Assembly: GCA_036939355.1 (NCBI GenBank)
Contig: JALLAP010000166.1
Location: 1-17,813, forward strand
Length of the DNA stretch: 17,813 bases
Source of the DNA: Thalassiosira profunda
Taxonomy: Eukaryota > Bacillariophyta > Thalassiosirophyceae > Thalassiosirales > Thalassiosiraceae
Reading direction: 5' to 3'
The notes beneath the pieces are model-generated. The model saw only the letters and a program-made list of their open reading frames with translations. It had not been told where the DNA came from and did no database searches. Positions within the stretch are counted from its first letter, which is position 1. Each line of letters opens with the position of its first letter. Of this stretch, positions 8,831-17,379 are shown in pieces. A program made the position numbers and the translations under genes.

Positions 8831-10957
8831 CTATCCAAAGAAAAGCACGGGCAATACCTGCGCGGCAAGAGGCACGACGTAGATCCAACTCCACCAGTGG
8901 GCGCGAGCTGAAGTGATGAACCCGGAGATCATGCAGGCGGTCACCCCAAGGAGGAACGGGTCTTCTCCGGCCAAGTACAGGTTCTTCACGTAAGTCTGCG
9001 GGTGAAGCGCACGCTGAACCTCCCAGGAATCAAAGCGTGGGCTCGCGAGATCCAACCCATACACTTCGCCCCGTGCCCGGCCTAGAAATTTGTTCATCGT
9101 CAAAGGCGTGCCCAACGAAGTGAAGCAAACGTGGCCACGTGCCTGAGGGAAATGAAGGTAGAACGCCTCGAGGTAGCTCGCGGCCAGACGCTCCTTCAGC
9201 GCCAGGTACTCTTCGTCGCGTGTGTTGTGCGTCGTGCCCGCCCACTTCTCAAACAGGTCGAAGTTGACAACGGCAAACACTTCCGACGTGGACTTTCCGG
9301 GATGTCGCAACGTGAAATCTGGGTCCTTGGCGCTTTCGTTGCTGATGAACAAGAAGGGCGTGTGCTCGGCCGTGCTCGCACTGGGAGATGTATCAGTCAT
9401 CAAGGCATCGAATGCCTCATCGTGATCCCAGCCAAAATCCTTCGACAGGTGCCACACATTCAGCGCTGGCAAACCGAGCTCCTCATCAGTTCGATCGAGT
9501 CCAATGAAGAGCGCTAGGTCTGCAATGCAAGGAGAGACTGCATCGGCTCCTTTCACGGTGTGCATCAGGGCACGTTGAGCCGCTCCGATCTCGTGGTCAA
9601 CAAGCGCTGATCTAGTTTCGGGTTCATTGTCAATGCCAAAGGTCTTCAGAAAGCCGGCATCCGACACCACGAACTTCTTCGCGTGAATGTCGACGCCGCG
9701 GACGCAGACTCCAATGGCCGAGTGCTGCCCAAAGAATCCTTTCTTCGTGAGAATCTTCTCCACTGGAGAGAGAGCAAAGACGTGCCCACCGCGTCGTTCG
9801 ATGGCAGCTGTAAGAGTCTTCGCTATGCTCCTGCTGCCACCGCGTGGGAAGTAGCCGCCGCCTTTGTAGTGGCTGTTCAATCGTTCAGGGCATCGAAGGT
9901 GTGAGATGTCCGTTGCCAAACGCAAGTAAACATGTTGAGTCAGTGAGAGAAGAATGCACTCACACGTCTAGAAGGGCAGTCAGGAAGAGGGGGCATCTTT
10001 GCGGAGGAACACAATGGTCTGAAAGCAGCTCATGTGAGATGGATGCCAGGCTCGCATACGAAGGTAGAATGTGACCAAGACTTACCTCCCCAATGATACG
10101 TGAGAGCCCCCGCAGCCGCCGGCGAGAACCCAAAGTCCTTCCTTCAACGCTTCGGATGTCGCCCGCAATGCATACCGGTGGTATGGGACCGCCACCAGAG
10201 GCCACACTACTCGCAGTAGAAATGGGTGCCACAGCTTCAGCTGGAATACGATGTGGCTCCAGAACTTGGCCCAGAAGCACGCCGAGTCGAAGGCGGCCCA
10301 CGTCTTCGCATCGATGTTGAAATGCTCAGTCAGCTTCTTACGATTCTCCGTGTGATCATCCGTCATCTCAATTCGTTCTCCGGTCTTGGCGTTGTACATG
10401 ACGTCGTAAACTCGATCCAGCTTTGTCCACTTCAGCTGCCCGTCAGATAGAATGTCGAACATCTTCCTGACGGGGCGGGAGAATGCTCCAACATAGTGGA
10501 CTCCGGTGTCGAATTCTTGCAGACGAACAATTGGCACAGAGCATATCAGTCGGTGTCCACGAGAGAATCAAAGGATATTGGATCTAAACCACTCACCAAA
10601 GCCTTCTTTCTCGAAGGTATGCGTGCAGCCTCCAACGGTCTCATTCTGTTCGAACACGACGACCCTCAGCCCTTGACGGGCTAGCGTTGCTGCACTGCTG
10701 AGGCCGCCAATGCCACTCCCAATCACGGCGACATCGATCTTGCCGTCAAGCTCGCGCAGAACTTGCTTGTTGGCGATGTGTTTCACGGTGCTGCTGGGAA
10801 TCTGGTCGTATCGCGGCAGCTTGGCCTTTTCGAGGTGCGTCCGGGCTCGTCGGATGAGGAAGACGTACGCCGCGAAGACGAAGAGGAGCGGGACGCAGAG
10901 GGCGAGGACGTTGCCCTGAAGGAGGGCCTTGTTTGCGTATTGTTTCAATGGTTCCAT
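8831..10957 (-). CDS. FAD-dependent retinol saturase / carotenoid isomerase-like oxidoreductase, four exons
   Basis: Exons 10957-10597, 10515-10086, 9996-9964 and 9872-8831 join in frame to 621 aa, close to animal RETSAT (about 610). The start MEPLKQY is supported by the same N-terminus in the partial copy at 13360. Residues about 14-34 are a membrane anchor; IDVAVIGSGIGGLSS (about 75) is the FAD-binding Rossmann motif. Exon joins restore family blocks: GFEFDTGVHYVG across intron 1 and ALLDVHYKGGGYFPRGG across intron 3. The C-terminus has SLGTPLTMNKFLG and LYLAGED, like the family's GTPLT and LTGQD blocks, then a hydrophobic end. RETSAT saturates the 13,14 bond of retinol; CRTISO relatives isomerise carotenoids. 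Substrate here is unknown; a plastid or ER carotenoid or retinoid role is inference. The intron 2 acceptor is the least certain point. Confidence 0.87.
9873..9963 (-). other. Intron 3 of the oxidoreductase gene
   Basis: On the minus strand it begins GTGAGT and ends TTGAACAG (91 nt). Removal yields LLDV-HYKGGGYFPRGG, the conserved block preceding the family's PRGG motif. Confidence 0.8.
9997..10085 (-). other. Intron 2 of the oxidoreductase gene (acceptor ambiguous)
   Basis: The donor GTAAGT is a perfect consensus. The only acceptor that keeps frame is the weak GCAAAG at 9998-9997, leaving a 33-nt exon (9996-9964) encoding CPLFLTALLDV. A better-looking acceptor, CTTTCAG at 10020-10019, would shift the frame. 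Confidence 0.6.
10516..10596 (-). other. Intron 1 of the oxidoreductase gene
   Basis: On the minus strand it begins GTGAGT and ends CTGCAAG (81 nt). Removal splits a Glu codon (G|AA) and gives GFEFDTGVHYVG, the expected FAD-oxidoreductase block. Confidence 0.88.
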
Positions 10958-11764
10958 GATCGCTCTTGGATGTGATTGATTTGCATCCAGTGTATTTGGT
11001 CTGATATGAGCTCTCTTCACTACGGTTCATTCCCCCACCCCAGATGTCAAGCATGAGAACCCCAAGGTGACACACGAGAAATCCCTTGACGTTGAGAGAG
11101 AGCACGTTCGCGGAGAACGGATGTGCCTCAAGGAGAGCGGCAACGGCCGCCAGCCCTCCCGCTTTTATTGGCAGGGCACCGTTGCCCAGCGCGCGATCCC
11201 GTCGAAATTGCCTGTGCACCTCACGCCAATCGCCATGATGTTTGTGTGGGAGTATTGCACAAAGATATGTGTCGCCGTGATATAGCTCGTTGCAAACGCT
11301 CTCTCCGGTCACCGTTTGAAACACCGTTGTCGACCTATGCATCCCGATGCCGGCGGCGTAGAGTGGAGTTGCCGGGTTGCAACAGGAGCATTCGAGCTGG
11401 AGGGCTGATGTCACCTGTGGATGCAAAACACGTGCAGCCTAAACCCCCGGCCGCGCCGAGTTACCCACTGTAGCGACGCCCCGATAATGATGCCGCCGCA
11501 AAGCCCCGGGCCCACTGGGCAGGTAGCCGCCGCCGCGAGGCCTCCACCGAGACGAGGTGAGGGTGAAGAGAGAGGGTGAATGCGAGGTGAGGTGAGGGGG
11601 AGGTGTCTTGTCCTTGGGGAGGTGTGGGTTCGCTTACCTAGAAAGTGTAGATAGTACTTACGTACAATAAGTAGATTTTGCCGCCAACTGACAAATCGCT
11701 TTTTCGCTTCCCACAACCACAAAGCCAACACCCAAGCAACCATCCCCAGCAACCAACCCCAACG
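10958..11764. other. 807-nt divergent intergenic region
   Basis: Between the oxidoreductase start (minus) and the copy B gene start (plus). It contains purine-rich GAGGTGAGG-type repeats at about 11553-11630 and a short TACTTACGTACAATAAGTA tract at 11655-11673 about 95 nt before the plus gene. A minus-strand open frame runs through 11426-11021 and on into exon 1 of the oxidoreductase, but lacks a convincing ATG and has no recognised domain. Confidence 0.5.
11553..11630. repeat. Purine-rich GAGGTGAGG simple repeat
   Basis: Imperfect copies of GAGGTGAGG / GGTGAGGG recur through this stretch on the plus strand. It lies about 135-210 nt upstream of the ATG of the copy B gene and is probably promoter low-complexity sequence. 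Confidence 0.5.
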
Positions 11765-12895
11765 ATGGCGCTCCTCCTCTCTTTCAGCCGCGGCCCCTCC
11801 TCGCGGAAGCGCCCGGGAGCTCCCTCCACCGTTGGAGGCGGTTCTGACTCCGCGAGCAAGCGCCCGCGCCGCCTCGATTCCGACGCGACAGTTTCGTCGC
11901 GTTCGTCGTCCCCCTCCTCGCTTTCCGCCTCTCCACCAGCGCTCCAGGCGTCGGCCACCTTCGATTCGTCTTCCTCGTCTCCAAGTTCGCTGGAGGGGGC
12001 GTCGTTTTCACTGTCGTCGCACAGACTCGTTCTGACATCCAATCCCAACACGACACATTCTCCCGAGCCTATCGCGAATAATTGCAATGCCAACTCACTT
12101 GCAGTCGACCACGGCGCCGCCGTGGCGAGCATAGCCCGCCACCCGAACGAGTACTACACCGCCGTTTCTGCCGCCAAGGCGCGGTTACAAGCAGCCCAGC
12201 AGTTGGCGGCCAATTCGCAGAGGAGCCTATCTTGTGCACAACTCGAATACGAGCGGTCGAGGCAAGAAGTGAAGCAAGCCGTGGAGTTTCTTGAGGGCGT
12301 GGAAAGGAAATGGGGCGTCATAGACGTGGACTCGGATGCCAGCACCATCGACGAGGCGGGGGGTTTGGATGCCAATGTAAATCAGAGCGAAGTGAACACT
12401 TCGACGGCTGTTTCTGCAACTGACCAAGCGGAGGATACTTGCGTGCAAACAATTGAAGTGAGCAACGCCGGAGAAGCCTTGGTCGACGGTCGGTACAAAC
12501 TTTGCGTTCCATCCGTCGACTCGAATGATGCGCCAACGGGCCCAATCTATGTTCACGAAGAAGGACCGTTCGCCGTCCAAAATGAATGTTACGACGTGTG
12601 CCTCTTTCCGAAGCGAGGATACGGCGACAAACTGCGCTGGTGCATCGGGCTAATCCCCTGCGAAGTCTCGGGCGGTGAAATGGGCGAGGACGATGAGAAT
12701 AGGAAGAGGAACTTCGCACTGGCGTACGTTTACTATTGGATGGAGGTATTCGCTACCGATACAAACGCTGCCCGCCCTCCGCTGGATGGAGAGGATGGGT
12801 TGTCGTCCAGCTGGGGCGCCTGCCACGGGGCTCGGCCTCTTCCAATGCTGAAGGACGTCAGTGGAAAGCGATGGTGGCAGTTCTGGAAGCGATAA
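11765..12895 (+). CDS. Coiled-coil protein with C-terminal VNGxY-like domain (copy B)
   Basis: No known function. The first ATG at 11765-11767 gives 376 aa; the open frame continues upstream without an ATG. Residues 1-125 are Ser/Pro-rich with a basic patch (SKRPRR) that could be a nuclear localisation signal. Residues about 130-182 are a coiled coil that aligns with copy A (783-2558): both show AK-x-R-x2-AA, a central L-x2-AQ and SR-x-E-x3-A. It is followed by WGVIDVDSD, a junction I recall from diatom hypothetical proteins. Residues about 229-370 match the copy A domain, opening IEVSNAGEALVDGRY, with LRWCI in the middle and 'RPP' near the end; VNG has become VDG. The long acidic linker of copy A is mostly absent. 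Confidence 0.82.
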   Translation: MALLLSFSRGPSSRKRPGAPSTVGGGSDSASKRPRRLDSDATVSSRSSSPSSLSASPPALQASATFDSSSSSPSSLEGASFSLSSHRLVLTSNPNTTHSPEPIANNCNANSLAVDHGAAVASIARHPNEYYTAVSAAKARLQAAQQLAANSQRSLSCAQLEYERSRQEVKQAVEFLEGVERKWGVIDVDSDASTIDEAGGLDANVNQSEVNTSTAVSATDQAEDTCVQTIEVSNAGEALVDGRYKLCVPSVDSNDAPTGPIYVHEEGPFAVQNECYDVCLFPKRGYGDKLRWCIGLIPCEVSGGEMGEDDENRKRNFALAYVYYWMEVFATDTNAARPPLDGEDGLSSSWGACHGARPLPMLKDVSGKRWWQFWKR

Positions 12896-13000
12896 ATGCC
12901 TAGTTGCGAAATGTCTACTCATACATTATCCTAGAAATGAAACAACCATCCTTCATCGTTCGTCCGCTTTTCCTATGCCTTTGCTTCATCGGTCGTCGAC

Positions 13001-13360
13001 CTATCCAAAGAAGAGCTGCGGCAGTCCCCGTATGGACAGCGTCACCGCATAGAGCCAGCTCCACCAATGCGCCCTGGCGGCTGCCACTGCTCCCGAGATC
13101 ATGCAGGCGGTCACGCTAACGACCAGCGCGTCTTCCCCGGTCAAATACAAGCCCTTCACATAGGTCTGGGAATGCAGGGCGCGCTGGACCTCCCAGGAAT
13201 CGAATCGAGAGCTGGTATGGTCGAGCGCGTAGATCTCGCCCTTCGAGCGGCCCAAGAACTTGTTCATCGTTAGAGGCGTGCCCAGCGAANGCGGGACGCA
13301 GAGGGCGAGGACGTTGCCCTGAAGGAGGGCCTTGTTTGCGTATTGATTCAATGGTTCCAT
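13001..13360 (-). pseudogene. Partial second copy of the oxidoreductase, ends fused across an N
   Basis: 13360-13291 encodes MEPLNQYANKALLQG and a few more residues, almost identical to the start of the gene at 10957. 13289-13001 encodes the last 95 or so residues (SLGTPLTMNKFLG ... LYLTGED ... LPQLFFG, stop at 13001-13003), about 70% identical to that gene's C-terminus by my manual count. The N at 13290 joins them, so everything from just after the membrane anchor to the GTPLT block, including the FAD site, is absent; about 1.77 kb of the complete gene corresponds to this gap. Flanking non-coding sequence differs from the complete gene, so this is a second locus. The likeliest reading is an unsequenced gap reduced to one N; a true deletion pseudogene is the alternative. 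Confidence 0.85.
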
Positions 13361-13530
13361 TGTCTCTGAATGTATTGTTTCGATTGTGTTTGTTTGTTGT
13401 GTGAGCTTTCGCCGGGCGTTGCAAGTTCGAGCGGGGGGTTGTTGATGATGCAAAAGAGAACCCCTCCTCGAGCGAGCTGTCAATTGTACATAGAGCTCCA
13501 ACGTACGTACCTGGTTGGTAGATACCCCCT

Positions 13531-13546
13531 GGGCGACGAGTCGCCC
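13531..13546. repeat. Short hairpin sequence
   Basis: Arms GGGCGAC and GTCGCCC are perfect reverse complements around GA. It lies between the partial oxidoreductase and the stop of the receptor-like gene (13577). It may be part of a 3' UTR, though chance is possible at this length. Confidence 0.3.
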
Positions 13547-13576
13547 CCGATTCTGCCTTTCGACGACCTGGCTTCA

Positions 13577-16075
13577 TTAGACCGAACTGTGAGCTGCTGT
13601 CTCCACGGGGCCCATCACAGCCTCCTCTTTCCTCGAGTCGAGCAGCAAAAGTTTGCCCCGGACACTATCAAGTGATGAGTGAACGACTTGCGGAAAGACG
13701 ATCTCCGACTCTTTCAGTTTTTCCTCCGCGGCCTCAGCGTATCTCAGACCCAGCTGAACAATTCGCTGTTGCGTTGCTGCTTCCTGCTCCTCGCAGTTGC
13801 CAACGGCTTTTGCTAGGACGAAAGCCAGTTCTGCATAAACCGCGTTGTAGCTCCAGCAAAAGATATTCAGGAAAAGGTTGTCCTGCCAGTACGAGAACTT
13901 CTCTTCCCCGTCGAGGAACCATGAAACGTCGCTTTCCATTCCTTCATACTTGTCGCTAGAGAACGCGCAATGGCGAAGGACAATCATCGTCGCTCGTTTT
14001 CCTGTGAATGGGTGTGGAAAGCGCTTGGGTCCAAGCTCATCCAGAGGCACCGCGATTCTCGTCTCATACAACTGAAGTGCTTTCAGAGCTCCTTCTCGTC
14101 CCTGTTCTTTCAGGAACGGGATTAGAGGCAAAATTGCTTTGCAAACGCTGCGAATCTCGTATCTGTCTATCTGCGGGAGAATCCTGTCAATCACATAGTC
14201 ACACGCATTCAAGGCGTCTTCTGTCCGACCCAGACTGTAGAGCCAAAGTGCACATGTGGCAAATGTACAACCACAGTATTCCTGCTTGTATTCGTCTTGG
14301 AGAGCCTTCGAATGGAGCTGTGGATTGTATGTCCGTCTCATTTCATCGACCACGGCAATAGCTTCCTCAAACTTCCCGTGTTTCGCCTTCAACTCAGCTT
14401 TCGTGCACAGAGAACGGCAGTAATGAAGCTGCTGGAAGGTTGTCTCGTTGACGAAGTTGCTCGCCAGTTGATCTTCGAATTCATCTGGTCGTTGCCCTTC
14501 AGGTGTTGCGGAGAACCCGCACCTCAGCGGCTCCGTAATGAAGCTGTAGCCTGCAAAAAGAAATCGCCTATCCTTCACCTTATGCCTCGCCGGGGCCATT
14601 TCAAACACGCTGAAGGCCTCCAAACAACAACTGAGCGAGTATTGCAACTGTGGTGGTTTGTCGACTACCAAACCTTCTTTGAGGAGCCTCGCTTCAGGGC
14701 TCGTCATGAAAGATTCCCACCAGCGTTGGGCGCTGCGTATCATCGTCTCGATAACAACTTGAAGCGACTTGGGCCCAAGAGAGTTTATCTCAGCATCATT
14801 GAACCCATGCTCCCAACTGTACTCCTCTTCTGCCTTGAACATTGACAGTATATCACGATCGACCTCCAGGGCTTTCTCTATCCGCCCAATCCCCTCGAAC
14901 AGCTGCCCCACTCTTTCGGCATCTTCCGCCGCCTTTAATGTGATGACATCGTCTTTCCCGTCTCCTTCGTTGGACGACGACGCTGTCCTAAACGAAACTG
15001 TTCTTGCCACCGGAGCTCGATCACTGTTGTTGTTCGTCGCAGAAAGCTTTGTTTTCGTGGACCTCGTTTTTACGACAAGCGCTTTCGTCCAGGTCGTGTT
15101 GAAGCACAGCGGCAGAACGAAGCTCATGAGAGATGCGAACATGAGATATGCCCACGCTTCGGAAGTTTCGTTCCCAATTATACCAGCGGTTGGCAGCGTA
15201 ACCAAAAGGGCGCAGAGTGACGCTTGCATGGATGATGCAAGTCCATCGAACTCACAGAATTGGCCGAGCATTCCCTCAGGGACCATGTTCTGGAGCAGCG
15301 CCAGGAAAAAGGGGACCGCAGCGATTGCAATCCCCACCACCAACATCCAGGGATCTGTCGAGCTTTCGCATACGTACAGATTCTCCTCAATTTCAACGCT
15401 CTGCATCCTGATAGATGGCACCGAGAGGGAGATGACTTGCAGTATGATCTGAGGGAGCATCAACACAGCCGTGACTCCCAGCGCGTCCCCAAACGTAATT
15501 CGCCTTCGAATCCCCTGGCTAACCGCTGCACGCTTCTTTTTACCACAGCTAGCAACCACCCCTGTCCAATCTGATATAGCGCTCAGAGCGCCCATCAGCC
15601 TTTTCCTCGCAGTTGACAGTCTGTCACTCATTTTGTCAGGGTGGTGGGGATTGGACGAGGATGCGAAGTCGAGGGTGGGGCTGATGATGCACCCTATCCT
15701 CCAGGATCGAGCCACAATTATCGATCCGATGAATGATAGGCACGTGAGTATTATCGGCTGCCGCAGCGCGCAGCCGACGCCGCTTTCTGGAAACGCGAAC
15801 GTGGAGCAGGATATCGTCGCCACGGCGCCGGCGATGGCCATCAACGACAGCCCCACCGGCTGGAAGAGCTCGATCAGCAAATTTTGCCGATTGCGGTAGA
15901 GGACGATGGCGACATATGTCTGCGCGCCCCCCAGTAGGCACAGGAGCGCTCCGAAGGAAGCCCGGAACGCATTCGTCGACGGGGCAGTCCCGATGACGGC
16001 TGCGAGGGCGACCACTGCCGCCAACGCGCCGCAGAGCCCCAGCCCGCGCTTGTGATTGGCGACGCAGCTGCACAT
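13577..16075 (-). CDS. Class C GPCR-like seven-helix protein with TPR-like C-terminal domain
   Basis: 832 aa from an ATG at 16073-16075, preceded by an in-frame TGA two codons upstream. Residues 11-30 are an extra hydrophobic segment (signal or anchor). Seven helices follow: about 38-60, 72-94, 103-125, 196-219, 241-263, 283-301 and 307-326. Class C features are FQPVGLSLMA before TM2, GCALRQP at the head of TM3 ending in SWRIGCI, and VPEGMLGQF after TM5. Cys102 and Cys236 fit the GPCR TM3-ECL2 disulfide. Residues about 345-832 are cytosolic, helical and TPR-like, with units such as GKFEEAIAVVDEM and GRTEDALNACDYVIDRI. No Venus-flytrap ectodomain is encoded, although an upstream exon cannot be excluded because an assembly break (16357) lies 280 nt upstream. 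It probably signals at a membrane using the tail as a protein-binding platform; ligand unknown. Confidence 0.78.
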   Translation of the reverse strand: MCSCVANHKRGLGLCGALAAVVALAAVIGTAPSTNAFRASFGALLCLLGGAQTYVAIVLYRNRQNLLIELFQPVGLSLMAIAGAVATISCSTFAFPESGVGCALRQPIILTCLSFIGSIIVARSWRIGCIISPTLDFASSSNPHHPDKMSDRLSTARKRLMGALSAISDWTGVVASCGKKKRAAVSQGIRRRITFGDALGVTAVLMLPQIILQVISLSVPSIRMQSVEIEENLYVCESSTDPWMLVVGIAIAAVPFFLALLQNMVPEGMLGQFCEFDGLASSMQASLCALLVTLPTAGIIGNETSEAWAYLMFASLMSFVLPLCFNTTWTKALVVKTRSTKTKLSATNNNSDRAPVARTVSFRTASSSNEGDGKDDVITLKAAEDAERVGQLFEGIGRIEKALEVDRDILSMFKAEEEYSWEHGFNDAEINSLGPKSLQVVIETMIRSAQRWWESFMTSPEARLLKEGLVVDKPPQLQYSLSCCLEAFSVFEMAPARHKVKDRRFLFAGYSFITEPLRCGFSATPEGQRPDEFEDQLASNFVNETTFQQLHYCRSLCTKAELKAKHGKFEEAIAVVDEMRRTYNPQLHSKALQDEYKQEYCGCTFATCALWLYSLGRTEDALNACDYVIDRILPQIDRYEIRSVCKAILPLIPFLKEQGREGALKALQLYETRIAVPLDELGPKRFPHPFTGKRATMIVLRHCAFSSDKYEGMESDVSWFLDGEEKFSYWQDNLFLNIFCWSYNAVYAELAFVLAKAVGNCEEQEAATQQRIVQLGLRYAEAAEEKLKESEIVFPQVVHSSLDSVRGKLLLLDSRKEEAVMGPVETAAHSSV

Positions 16076-16488
16076 GCTTCAACCGGCTCTCGTGCTATCA
16101 AGCTTAATGGCTCCCACCGCTCCGATGCCCTTCGCAGTGCTGTTGCCAAGGGAGCGCGAAGTGAATTAGTGAGAACCACGGAGGTCGGGGCCAAGACGGT
16201 TGATTGTGGGCGGGGGGTCGGTTTATCTCTACGAGATTTCAGCATGCAGTTTTTAGCTCTCACCTGCGTACATCCGTCTATCCGTGTGTACTCACTTCTT
16301 GCTGAATGCTGAATGCATTATTTTTTGCTTTCCTCCGGCTCCTCTATGCTTTTGAGNTGTGTACTCACTTCTTGCTGAATGCTGAATGCATTATTTTTTG
16401 CTTTCCTCCGGCGCCTCTATGCTTTTGAGCCAGCTTGCTGTTTGCATGCGTTCTAAAAGATCAATTGCCATCCACCCGATATCTCCCA
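16076..16488. other. 413-nt intergenic region with an assembly break
   Basis: Between the receptor-like gene's start and the stop of the J-CD225 gene, both minus strand. More than a third of it is a 72-nt direct repeat separated by an N (see that entry). The rest shows no coding sequence. True spacing is uncertain because of the join. Confidence 0.6.
16285..16429. repeat. 72-nt direct repeat around a single N
   Basis: 16285-16356 and 16358-16429 are identical except at one base (T at 16340, G at 16413), separated by N at 16357. Each copy contains the sub-repeat TGCTGAATGCTGAATGC. This is the signature of two contig ends that overlap but were placed side by side, so the region is probably present once in the genome. 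Confidence 0.85.
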
Positions 16489-17379
16489 TTATGGCCCGTC
16501 GTCCCAGGAAAAGTTGCGTTTCATTTCGTCCCAGTTCCAATCGAGGTCGCCGTCGCCCAACCAAAGATAGATCACTATGCAAATGAAGCAGAGGCATCCC
16601 CACCAGGCGTAGCTGTACGCCGAGTCGGAATGATGTCTTGCAGCGCTGTATCTCCCCTCCTCCCACGCTCTCTGTACCCTGTACGAATGCAGCAGCGCGC
16701 ACAACCCCAGGGGAGGGAAGAGGAGGAGGCTGACGACGGCGAAGGCCTGGTGGCTCGAGGGTGCCCTGTCCCTGCGCGAATTATTCTTTCGTCGCCACGG
16801 CGATTGCCTCCGCGGCTGCTCGTCGTCGTGCTCGTAATTTTCGTAGTCCGAGTGCGTCGATCTCGTGCCGGCACCATCGGTCTTTGGTTGTCGCGGACCT
16901 TGCGGTCGTTGGTGCCGGTACCACCAGGGATACCACTGCGGAAATCGACTGTGCATTGTGCCATTGTCATCGTTGTCACTTCCAGAGGGTGCCCTTGTTC
17001 CATCGCGTGTGCTAGTGTTGTGGTCGTTTTCAGTTGCAGTGGTCGTTGCATCTGTTTGCCGCTGCGGTGGCCTTTGATCCTCCTCCTCCATCGCCTCGAC
17101 GCACCTCCCATAATAAATAGTCACCTCCTGAAACAGCACCGTCGCTCTCTCGTCTCCGCCGTGCTTGTCGGGATGGATGCGCGATTGCAACGAGCGGAAC
17201 ATCCGCTCCCGGTGCGGTGCATCTCGCACTTTCGCATGTGAATCCAACCTGGACCGGCTGCGGCCAAGAGCAGGGGTCCCTATGCGCAGGAGCTCGACGA
17301 GCGCGGCCGACGAGGGCGGCTGGGCGATGGCTGTGGAGACCGCGTCGAGGAGGAGGCGGCGGAAGGCGGAGTCGCTCAT
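16489..17379 (-). CDS. J-domain protein with C-terminal CD225/dispanin membrane domain
   Basis: 296 aa from the first ATG at 17377-17379; the frame extends upstream only to a GTG. Residues about 50-95 are a degenerate J domain: a basic helix HRERMFRSLQSRI, the HPD motif (69-71, in HPDKHGG) that stimulates Hsp70 ATPase, and a third helix ending YYGRC; helix I is poorly matched. Residues 96-205 are polar, Arg/Asp/Gln-rich low complexity. Residues about 210-275 match CD225/dispanin: helix AFAVVSLLLFPPLGLCALLH, intracellular loop with SYRVQRAWEEGRYSAA (family 'S-x-V...G-x-Y-x-x-A'), HSDSA, then a second helix of about 20 residues. The Trp/Asp-rich tail ends WDDGP. CD225 proteins (IFITM, dispanins) shape membranes; a chaperone-recruiting membrane protein is inferred. 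It is divergent from the UEV gene. Confidence 0.78.
   Translation of the reverse strand: MSDSAFRRLLLDAVSTAIAQPPSSAALVELLRIGTPALGRSRSRLDSHAKVRDAPHRERMFRSLQSRIHPDKHGGDERATVLFQEVTIYYGRCVEAMEEEDQRPPQRQTDATTTATENDHNTSTRDGTRAPSGSDNDDNGTMHSRFPQWYPWWYRHQRPQGPRQPKTDGAGTRSTHSDYENYEHDDEQPRRQSPWRRKNNSRRDRAPSSHQAFAVVSLLLFPPLGLCALLHSYRVQRAWEEGRYSAARHHSDSAYSYAWWGCLCFICIVIYLWLGDGDLDWNWDEMKRNFSWDDGP

Noticed and set aside
10746..11426. Minus-strand open frame of about 226 codons upstream of the oxidoreductase
   Set aside because: It starts at a non-ATG codon, overlaps the well-supported first exon in another frame, and shows no recognised motif. The non-overlapping part (11021-11426) stays unexplained but unsupported.
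11638..12132. Minus-strand open frame opposite the start of copy B
   Set aside because: It is the antisense of the Ser/Pro-rich N-terminus; the plus frame has an ATG, coiled coil and a domain shared with copy A.
15630..15641. HPDK sequence in the second intracellular loop of the receptor-like protein
   Set aside because: It resembles the J-domain HPD motif, but no basic helix II precedes it and the loop is Ser/Pro-rich, so it is chance.
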